Positions 1 to 3,774 of a DNA stretch of 6,136 nucleotides are shown piece by piece. This DNA comes from Niveispirillum sp. GTDB taxonomy: Bacteria; Pseudomonadota; Alphaproteobacteria; Azospirillales; Azospirillaceae. Location of the stretch: positions 4,472-10,607 of the forward strand of contig JAEMSB010000100.1 in assembly GCA_016463045.1 (NCBI GenBank). The letters are read 5' to 3'. The position numbers and the translations under genes are program-made. A model generated the notes under the pieces. That model was not told the DNA's origin. It worked only from the letters and a program-made list of their open reading frames with translations, and did not search any database. Every line of letters starts with the position of its first letter. Within the stretch, counting starts at the first letter, position 1.

Positions 1-1
1 A

Positions 2-217
2 CTGCAGATCTTCACCGAAAACAGACGCCGGATATGGGGGCTGATCCGCCTGAGAATGCGGGGCCGTGACCTGCATGTGCGCGACCTAATGAAGATGCTG
101 GCGCGTCGGCAGACGTTTGCGGAGGCGGTCGGCGATCCCACTGGTTACACCTTGGAGCGCTCACGGCTGGGCCTGCTGCGGCGCGAGATTTTCGGGGCAA
201 TCTCGCTGGTGCCGTGA
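2..217 (+). CDS. 3' end of an unrecognised gene (71 residues visible)
   Basis: The frame is open from the first complete codon at position 2 to a TGA at 215-217, so this is the C-terminus of a protein starting outside the window. The visible part is rich in Arg and Leu and reads as basic amphipathic helices (for example RGRDLHVRDLMKMLARRQTF), ending in ISLVP. I do not recognise the family. A non-coding, repeat-containing stretch begins right after the stop, and the next gene points toward it, so this gene and the - strand gene ending at 356 converge. Position next to a possible origin would fit a replication or plasmid-type protein, but no motif supports this. Competing frames on the opposite strand are Pro/Arg/Ala-rich and look like shadows. 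An internal ATG at 56 could start a 53-residue protein instead. Confidence 0.5.
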   Translation: MQIFTENRRRIWGLIRLRMRGRDLHVRDLMKMLARRQTFAEAVGDPTGYTLERSRLGLLRREIFGAISLVP

Positions 218-218
218 C

Positions 219-227
219 TTATCCACA
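219..227 (+). promoter_or_regulatory. Consensus DnaA box
   Basis: The 9-mer TTATCCACA matches the bacterial DnaA-box consensus exactly and lies one base after the stop codon of the preceding gene. A second, 8/9 match (ATATCCACA) occurs at 549-557, but inside a coding region. A single perfect box can arise by chance. The pyrimidine tract and repeats that follow within 110 bp are what raise interest in it as part of a replication or control region. Confidence 0.4.
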
Positions 228-246
228 GGTGCGCGGGCTGCGAAGA

Positions 247-276
247 CTCTTTTCTATTCTTATTCTTCTCTTCTCC
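247..276 (+). other. Pyrimidine tract
   Basis: Thirty bases contain only two purines, both A, in an otherwise mixed GC-rich setting. No start codon or coding signal lies on it. It sits between the DnaA box and the inverted repeat. It could be an unwinding or binding element of an origin, or an untranslated spacer; nothing in the sequence decides this. Confidence 0.4.
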
Positions 277-281
277 GCGCA

Positions 282-320
282 AGTTGCGGTGCAGGTGGTT
301 GAGCAATCTGCACCGCAACT
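282..320. repeat. Perfect 13-bp inverted repeat with 13-nt spacer
   Basis: AGTTGCGGTGCAG at 282-294 is the exact reverse complement of CTGCACCGCAACT at 308-320. The 13 bases between them, GTGGTTGAGCAAT, recur exactly at 3189-3201 near the attachment site. A second, nested dyad pairs GCAAGTTGC (279-287) with GCAACTTGC (327-335). No T-run follows on either strand, so an intrinsic terminator is unlikely, although the site does lie between convergent genes. A cruciform, replication hairpin or protein-binding site is more plausible. Confidence 0.8.
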
Positions 321-335
321 GGCTGAGCAACTTGC
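297..335 (+). repeat. Two imperfect 15-bp direct repeats, 24 bp apart
   Basis: GGTTGAGCAATCTGC at 297-311 and GGCTGAGCAACTTGC at 321-335 match at 12 of 15 positions. The shared core is TGAGCAA, which is itself close to a dyad (TTG-AG-CAA). The repeats overlap the right arm of the inverted repeat, giving an iteron-like arrangement. The same core recurs at 3193-3200 beside the integrase gene. Confidence 0.6.
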
Positions 336-355
336 AAATTGACTATTGTTGTTTT

Positions 356-778
356 TCAATAGGTTGATCGTCCTCCTCTCGTTCTTTGCATCCCATTTGT
401 CTTCCCTCTTGCGGACGCCGCTGCTGCCGCTGTCAACTTTTCATCCAACATGGGAATGCGAAGCTGGCCAGCATCGTCAGCGTAAATTCGGCCCAACCGT
501 TTCAGTTTCTCCAGCAAGTTTGAGGTCTTCGCGGCATCCAGAGGTAAGATATCCACAAGGGTGGCAGGACCTATTGGGCCGGGCGTAGAGATGTAGAATG
601 CGATTAACAACGCCCATGCGCCGATGTCCCGCATCTCCCGAAGCCCGTGAAAAAGCGCAGTCAGGTCGTGCCGGCCAAGCTTGATCCAGTCGACCGTTAC
701 GGGGGCTGTTCGATCCCCTGGTGGTTGCGGCAGGGTTCCCGCGTCCTTGGGGCTCATTGAGCTGCCCGTAGGGATCAA
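356..778 (-). CDS. Small unrecognised protein with a possible winged-helix core
   Basis: 140 residues from a TTG at 778, or 133 from an ATG at 757. The core (about residues 28-112) is well-behaved and protein-like: it begins TVDWIKLGRHDLTALFHGLR, continues through a hydrophobic helix (GAWALLIAFYIST), and then has a helix-turn-helix-like stretch followed by a short strand pair (KRLGRIYADDAGQLRIP). The tail is basic and glycine-rich, ending NGMQRTRGGRSTY. This pattern loosely recalls short phage replication-type proteins of the DUF1376/YdaU kind, but that is a weak resemblance from memory, not an identification. The TTG overlaps the TGA of the upstream HTH gene by four bases (TTGA), which suggests translational coupling. 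The ATG lacks a clear Shine-Dalgarno. It is the last gene of the leftward run. A DNA-binding or replication accessory role is inference. Confidence 0.6.
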   Translation of the reverse strand: MIPTGSSMSPKDAGTLPQPPGDRTAPVTVDWIKLGRHDLTALFHGLREMRDIGAWALLIAFYISTPGPIGPATLVDILPLDAAKTSNLLEKLKRLGRIYADDAGQLRIPMLDEKLTAAAAASARGKTNGMQRTRGGRSTY

Positions 779-1014
779 AGTGCATCATGGGGGCTCTTAC
801 CGGTCTTCCCGGTGGCCGGGGCGGCATCGGCAAGGCGTTTCAAATACGCCTCGCGTTCGCCGATGGGGACAAGGGTCTTGCGGCCAGATTTCAGCACCTT
901 GATCCGGCCGGCCTTCACTTCGGCATAGAAGCGGGTCTTCCCAATGGAGAGCGAATGGCAGAATTCAGCCACTGTGCAGGCCACGGGGGTGATGCGGAGC
1001 TTGTCAATTGTCAT
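775..1014 (-). CDS. AlpA/excisionase-type helix-turn-helix DNA-binding protein
   Basis: 79 residues from ATG at 1014. Residues about 12-62 match the pattern of the small MerR-like excisionase HTH family (helix_turn_helix domain, HTH_17/AlpA-like): TVAEFCHSLSIGKTRFYAEV forms the helix-turn-helix, followed by KAGRIKVLKSGRKTLVPIGE as the wing and a final helix reading REAYLKRLADAAP. Known members bind repeated sites in att regions to direct excision, or activate the integrase, as AlpA does for an integrase gene. The neighbouring integrase and att remnant fit such a role. A 105-bp gap separates it from the stop of the upstream gene (1120); I found no convincing promoter or strong Shine-Dalgarno there. 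Its stop codon overlaps the possible TTG start of the next gene. Whether it acts as excisionase or transcription factor cannot be told from sequence alone. Confidence 0.85.
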   Translation of the reverse strand: MTIDKLRITPVACTVAEFCHSLSIGKTRFYAEVKAGRIKVLKSGRKTLVPIGEREAYLKRLADAAPATGKTGKSPHDAL

Positions 1015-1119
1015 GATGGCACCATTGCCGTTGATCGGAATGGTTCGTGATCATATGCAGATGCTCGCGGTCATGCAGTTCAAGCCCTCGCAAAAACTAC
1101 CGCCTGAACTTGCCCTACT

Positions 1120-1854
1120 TTATTCTACAAAATCTTCTTGACAGGATCGCTCAACGATTAGAGGCGCGTAGCTTGTTATGGGCTGATTTCCTATCTGATC
1201 CCACACTAGCATGCAGTGCGTTCGTCCATGATCTGGGTCGTTGTCTCGTTTATCTACCCAATTTCGAATCTCAGACTTGACTATGTTTTCCGTGCAATGT
1301 GGATCAACTATTCGCACTAAATCGTAAAGCCAGCCGATAAACGCACTAGGCCTTCGAAATAGAATTTTACAACCATTCACATGAAGGGAGTAATCTACAA
1401 ATCCGATCATCATTTCTCTTCTTAATAATCGTGTATGTAGTGAGATTCCCTTTTTGGGAATCCGGACCCTTCCAATACCAGAAAATATCATGGAACTTAG
1501 ATGTGATAGCTGATCCACTAGAAGTTCTTGTTCAAAATATTCAACAGGCCTATAAATTTGTGCGTTTTCTCCGCCCTTCATTTCTTTATTTCGCTTGCAA
1601 TTGAAGCCGGATTCATAAAGTAATATAGACCTTAAATCATGCCCCATGCATATCATTTTCAATATTAAATCCGTAGTCAATTCCATGAGTTGATTTAACT
1701 CTTTCTTTATGCGAATAGCATCTGCTCTATTATTTTCGCATGCCGTCTCCGCCCAAACAACGTCGATGGCCTCGTTCAGACGGTTCCGTAGCTCCGGCCC
1801 TCCCCCCGTGCTGCGTGCAATGCGCGTCCAAAGCTCATCGGAAATATGGCTCAT
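1120..1854 (-). CDS. Unrecognised 244-residue protein in AT-rich DNA; candidate island cargo
   Basis: The start chosen is ATG at 1854, preceded by GGGGAG eight bases upstream. A longer reading from 1926 would overlap the integrase gene and begin with an Arg/Trp-rich segment that looks like read-through. The N-terminal half is helical and charged (DELWTRIARS, LRNRLNEAIDVVWAE, IRIKKELNQLMELTTDLI). The middle holds a lone FNCKRNKEMKGG loop, and the C-terminal part includes RRPSAFIGWLYDLVRIVDPH followed by an IVKSEIRNWVDKRD helix. There is no signal peptide, transmembrane segment or enzymatic motif I can name. The tail vaguely resembles that of hypothetical proteins I associate with integrase neighbours; this is weak. 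Base composition is unlike its neighbours: 1561-1620 is about 42% GC and 1621-1680 about 30%, against clearly GC-rich flanks. It starts 16 bp after the integrase stop, so it is probably co-transcribed with it. The function is unknown. Confidence 0.8.
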   Translation of the reverse strand: MSHISDELWTRIARSTGGGPELRNRLNEAIDVVWAETACENNRADAIRIKKELNQLMELTTDLILKMICMGHDLRSILLYESGFNCKRNKEMKGGENAQIYRPVEYFEQELLVDQLSHLSSMIFSGIGRVRIPKKGISLHTRLLRREMMIGFVDYSLHVNGCKILFRRPSAFIGWLYDLVRIVDPHCTENIVKSEIRNWVDKRDNDPDHGRTHCMLVWDQIGNQPITSYAPLIVERSCQEDFVE

Positions 1855-1870
1855 CTCGTTCTCTCCCCAC

Positions 1871-3085
1871 TCACCCAACCAACCGTGCCACAGCCGCCGC
1901 CTTATGCTCCGGGGCCAAATGGGCATAGCGTAATGTCATCTGATAATCGGAATGCCCAAGCAACTCCCGGACGGTGTTCAGGTCTACGCCGCGCATGACC
2001 AGCCAGGATGCGAAGGTGTGGCGCATGTCGTGCCAGCGGAATTTCGTGATGCCGGCGTCCTTCAACACCTCCTCCCACGAGCTGCGCACATTGTCGAAGG
2101 GGCCGCCGTCGCGGCTGGGGAAGACGAGGGGGCTGGTTTCCATCCGCTGGGTGTTCCAGGCAGCCAGCACCTCCATGGCGGCGCTGTTCAGGGGGATGTG
2201 GCGTGTCTTCTGGCTTTTGGCCTTGAAGCCATGGATGGTCAGGATGGCGCGATCCAGATGCACATCATCCCATGTCAGGTTCGCCAGTTCCCCATAGCGA
2301 AGCCCGGTGTGCAGGGAGACCAGCACCATGGGTTTCAGGTGGTCGGCATAGGGCGCGGCCCGCAGGTCTGGCAGTAGGGGATATTTGCGCACGGCCCGCC
2401 ACGCATTGGCGCTGTCCCGGCCCGTGCGTAACCGCTCCTCCCGGTCGTCCAACGCGGTCAGCAGGCGCTTATGCTCGTCATCGGTCAGGAAGCGCACCGT
2501 GGCCCGGTCGTCCACGCGGGTGCGCTTCACCTTCTCGATGGGGTGGGTTTCGATGAAGCCCCATTGCTGGGCTTTCCCCAGCGATGATTTCAGGTCGTCC
2601 AAGTCGCGGTTGACGGTTGATGGCTTGGTGCCGGCCTTCAAGCGTTCCGACCGCCACCGTTCCACCAGCAATGGGGTGATCTCGCTGAGTTTCAGGGGGC
2701 GGAACTCGGCAAAGCTGGTGTTCAGCCGCCGCAGGGTGCCCTTATGGGTGCGGACATTGGCGATGGCCCAGCTTCCATATTCCCCATCCACAAAGCTGCC
2801 GAAGGTGTGTTCCTGGGCGGGCTTGGCCACGTCCGCCGCCGGGTCCTTGCCCAGGAAGGCGGAACCCAGGATGTCCTTCGCCTGGTCGCGGGCCTGCTGC
2901 GGGGTGACGACGCTGGTGCGTCCCAGGCTCATCCGTTTGCCGCGCGCATATTCGACATAGTAGGTCATCGCCCCGCTGGGCTGCACCCGCAGCAACAAAC
3001 CCTTCAGTCGGGTGTCCCGGACCTCATAGGGCCGATCAGCCGGTTTCAGGCTCTTGATCAGCGGCAAACCCAGCAATCCTTGCAC
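1871..3085 (-). CDS. int: Tyrosine recombinase (P4-like integrase)
   Basis: Site-specific recombinase that integrates and excises the element at the tRNA-Met site. With a GTG start at 3085 the protein has 404 residues, normal for the family. Residues about 10-85 form the arm-binding (DUF4102-like) domain, beginning KSLKPADRPYEVRDTRLKG. Residues about 95-185 form the SAM-like core-binding domain. The catalytic domain follows with R263 (HTGLRYGEL), Lys at 288/290 (FKAKSQKTRHIPL), H352 and R355 (WHDMRHTFASWL), H378 (LLGHSDYQMT) and nucleophile Y387 (RYAHLAP), so the full catalytic set is present. The frame is open to an ATG at 3133, but I prefer GTG 3085: it has GGGGA six bases upstream, gives the usual N-terminal length before the KPxxxPY motif, and leaves the TAAGTGCA repeats non-coding. 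From the ATG the protein would be 420 residues with no Shine-Dalgarno. It appears intact and functional. Confidence 0.95.
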   Translation of the reverse strand: MQGLLGLPLIKSLKPADRPYEVRDTRLKGLLLRVQPSGAMTYYVEYARGKRMSLGRTSVVTPQQARDQAKDILGSAFLGKDPAADVAKPAQEHTFGSFVDGEYGSWAIANVRTHKGTLRRLNTSFAEFRPLKLSEITPLLVERWRSERLKAGTKPSTVNRDLDDLKSSLGKAQQWGFIETHPIEKVKRTRVDDRATVRFLTDDEHKRLLTALDDREERLRTGRDSANAWRAVRKYPLLPDLRAAPYADHLKPMVLVSLHTGLRYGELANLTWDDVHLDRAILTIHGFKAKSQKTRHIPLNSAAMEVLAAWNTQRMETSPLVFPSRDGGPFDNVRSSWEEVLKDAGITKFRWHDMRHTFASWLVMRGVDLNTVRELLGHSDYQMTLRYAHLAPEHKAAAVARLVG

Positions 3086-3099
3086 GGCGAATCCCCGTT

Positions 3100-3208
3100 T
3101 AAGTGCAACGGCCCGAGCTTGCCGTAAGTGCATTGTAAGTGCAAGATTGATTTTGAACGGCGTTCTGTGCTGATGTTCGTCAAAGATCGTGGTTGAGCAA
3201 TAAGTGCC
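3100..3208 (+). repeat. TAAGTGCA repeats: putative integrase arm-type or excisionase sites
   Basis: Three exact copies of TAAGTGCA lie at 3100-3107, 3125-3132 and 3136-3143. The last two are part of a tandem GTAAGTGCA repeat with an 11-bp period. A 7/8 match, TAAGTGCC, is at 3201-3208. All lie between the preferred integrase start and the tRNA remnant, the usual place for arm-type sites of P4- and lambda-like integrases. Binding by Int, or by the HTH protein at 775-1014, is inference. They could also be operators that repress the integrase. Confidence 0.55.
3189..3201 (+). repeat. Second copy of the 13-mer found inside the left inverted repeat
   Basis: GTGGTTGAGCAAT here is identical to 295-307, the exact spacer of the inverted repeat at 282-320. 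This copy has no flanking inverted arms, and its final T is the first base of the imperfect TAAGTGCC copy. Two copies in separate non-coding stretches of one element, about 2.9 kb apart, suggest one protein binds both places. Confidence 0.5.
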
Positions 3209-3283
3209 ATATATATCTGAAAATATTATGTTTTGTGGCGTTCTTGCGCGTCCGTCACCGTTCGTCTAAAATCTTGGAAAATG

Positions 3284-3331
3284 CCGCTCATAACGGTCTG
3301 GTTGGGGGTTCAAGTCCCTCCGGGGCCACCA
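3284..3331 (+). other. Attachment-site junction: 3' portion of a tRNA-Met(CAT) gene
   Basis: From the anticodon stem onward the sequence folds as tRNA positions about 29-76. The anticodon loop is CTCATAA (3287-3293) with anticodon CAT at 3289-3291, and the 3' anticodon strand is CGGTC. A 5-nt variable loop, TGGTT, follows. The T-stem is GGGGG/CCCTC around TTCAAGT (3304-3320). The 3' acceptor strand is CGGGGCC, followed by A and CCA (3328-3331). The 5' side of the anticodon stem is degraded (TGCCG against CGGTC leaves a T-C mismatch and a G-T pair), and no D-arm or GGCCCCG acceptor strand occurs upstream. This is therefore a fragment, not a working tRNA gene. The anticodon loop and stem are a common crossover zone for tRNA-targeting integrases. 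The matching intact tRNA should be at the other end of the element. Confidence 0.85.
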
Positions 3332-3338
3332 GATCTGA

Positions 3339-3373
3339 AAGGCCGTCGGCATTTTGATGCTGGCGGCCTTTTT
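3339..3373 (+). terminator. Rho-independent terminator of the original tRNA-Met gene
   Basis: AAGGCCGTCGGCAT (3339-3352) pairs along its whole length with ATGCTGGCGGCCTT (3357-3370), a 14-bp stem with two G-T pairs and the loop TTTG, followed by a run of T to 3373. It starts 7 bases after the CCA end of the tRNA fragment, the normal place for a tRNA-gene terminator. It also marks the start of chromosomal DNA. Because the stem ends are A/T-rich, it could also work on leftward transcription. Confidence 0.85.
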
Positions 3374-3421
3374 GCTTTCTGCCCTGTTTCCGCATCCCCA
3401 ATATGGCTCTGCATGCTTTTT

Positions 3422-3453
3422 TGTATACAGAGATGGGATGGTTATACCCGTAT
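3422..3453. promoter_or_regulatory. Upstream ATAC/GTAT palindromes
   Basis: TGTATACA (3422-3429) is a perfect 8-bp palindrome. ATACCCGTAT (3444-3453) is a perfect dyad with a two-base centre. The two centres are 23 bp apart, roughly two helical turns. The same half-site, ATAC/GTAT, recurs near the possible promoter at 3621-3646. Operator function is inference. Confidence 0.35.
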
Positions 3454-3608
3454 CGCGGGAAGCTGCCTGCTGCGGGGTTTTCAGCACTTTTGGGCGGTAT
3501 GTTGAGGATAAAGCCCTCTTGGTTCGCTATCCGCGCGCCGCACCCCCGTGTCCATACCGATTTTCCAACGCTTGTTACAAAAAAATTGCCCGAACAGACG
3601 ATTTGGCC

Positions 3609-3638
3609 TTGCCGTCATGCATACGCAGAACGTATAGA
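3609..3638 (+). promoter_or_regulatory. Possible sigma70-type promoter of the receptor gene
   Basis: TTGCCG (3609-3614) as -35 and TATAGA (3633-3638) as -10, with an 18-base spacer. Transcription would start near 3645 and leave a leader of about 130 bases before the receptor start. The -10 box lies within the overlapping palindromes at 3621-3646, a typical place for repressor control. The match is moderate and there is no independent support. Confidence 0.4.
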
Positions 3639-3646
3639 ATTTATAC
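3621..3646. promoter_or_regulatory. Overlapping palindromes on the -10 region (possible operator)
   Basis: ATACG-N5-CGTAT (3621-3635) and GTATA-N5-TATAC (3632-3646) are two perfect dyads sharing four bases, with half-sites spaced about one helical turn. They cover the proposed -10 element, so a bound regulator would block or reposition RNA polymerase. I cannot name the regulator family from this motif. Confidence 0.4.
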
Positions 3647-3736
3647 ACAACAAGCGATGGCGCCGGATGGATCAGGGGTTTCGCGGATAATTTCTCTTCC
3701 GCCCCCGATGTTTCGAGACCGGGTGCCGCACAGGAC

Positions 3737-3757
3737 AGGGCCGGCCTTAACGGCCCT
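3737..3757 (+). promoter_or_regulatory. Leader hairpin just before the receptor ribosome binding site
   Basis: AGGGCCG (3737-3743) pairs perfectly with CGGCCCT (3751-3757) around a 7-base loop, GCCTTAA. The Shine-Dalgarno AGGGGAGG begins four bases later at 3761. There is no T-run, so this is not a terminator. It may protect the mRNA 5' region or tune initiation; a regulatory role is inference. Confidence 0.4.
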
Positions 3758-3774
3758 TCAAGGGGAGGTTCGAG

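Larger units (their letters stand above)
1..3331. mobile_element. Integrase-proximal end of an integrative island inserted in a tRNA-Met gene (partial)
   Basis: The unit is defined by a tyrosine integrase gene whose start lies about 200 bp from a truncated tRNA-Met 3' fragment, with an excisionase-like HTH gene and unrecognised small genes behind it. In the sequence I see the integrase catalytic residues, the tRNA fragment with no 5' half, and a strong GC drop in one cargo gene. It is known that P4-like integrases insert into tRNA genes and leave a 3' fragment at one junction. I infer that the element extends leftward beyond the window and that the other end carries the intact tRNA. No capsid, terminase, relaxase or secretion genes are visible, so satellite, prophage remnant and other integrative elements cannot be separated. 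The left boundary is not in view, and the gene at 2-217 is assumed, not shown, to belong to the element. Confidence 0.75.
3374..3774 (+). other. 400-bp intergenic region upstream of the receptor gene
   Basis: I see no gene here. Open frames crossing the stretch run out of frame into the receptor or through the tRNA fragment and lack protein character. It holds ATAC/GTAT palindromes in two clusters, a possible sigma70-type promoter, and a hairpin followed by the receptor's ribosome binding site, each listed separately. The length suggests a regulated promoter rather than a simple spacer. I did not find a convincing Fur box. Confidence 0.6.

Noticed and set aside
549..557. Second DnaA-box-like 9-mer
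   Set aside because: One mismatch to consensus and inside a coding region; listed only as context for the box at 219-227.
674..692. AAGCTT and GTCGAC restriction sites close together, resembling a cloning polylinker
   Set aside because: They lie inside the coherent DWIKLGR coding segment of the 356-778 gene, so they are natural sequence.
477..833. 118-residue - strand frame containing MMHFDPYGQLNEPQG, which reads like a natural protein start
   Set aside because: Beyond this opening it turns Pro/Arg-rich, while the 356-778 frame carries the coherent core. A frameshift joining the two is possible but has no further support.
1855..1926. 24-residue N-terminal extension of the cargo protein
   Set aside because: It would overlap the integrase coding end and reads as Arg/Trp-rich out-of-frame sequence. 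ATG 1854 has a good Shine-Dalgarno.
3266..3487. Open frame on the - strand encoding a short protein ending RRDLNPQPDRYERHFPRF
   Set aside because: The RRDLNPQP-type string is what the antisense of a tRNA T-arm and 3' end reads as. It is a known false-gene pattern and here confirms the tRNA fragment instead.
3374..3774. Fur box upstream of the TonB-dependent receptor
   Set aside because: No GATAAT-type tandem or dyad array was found; the dyads present are of ATAC/GTAT type.
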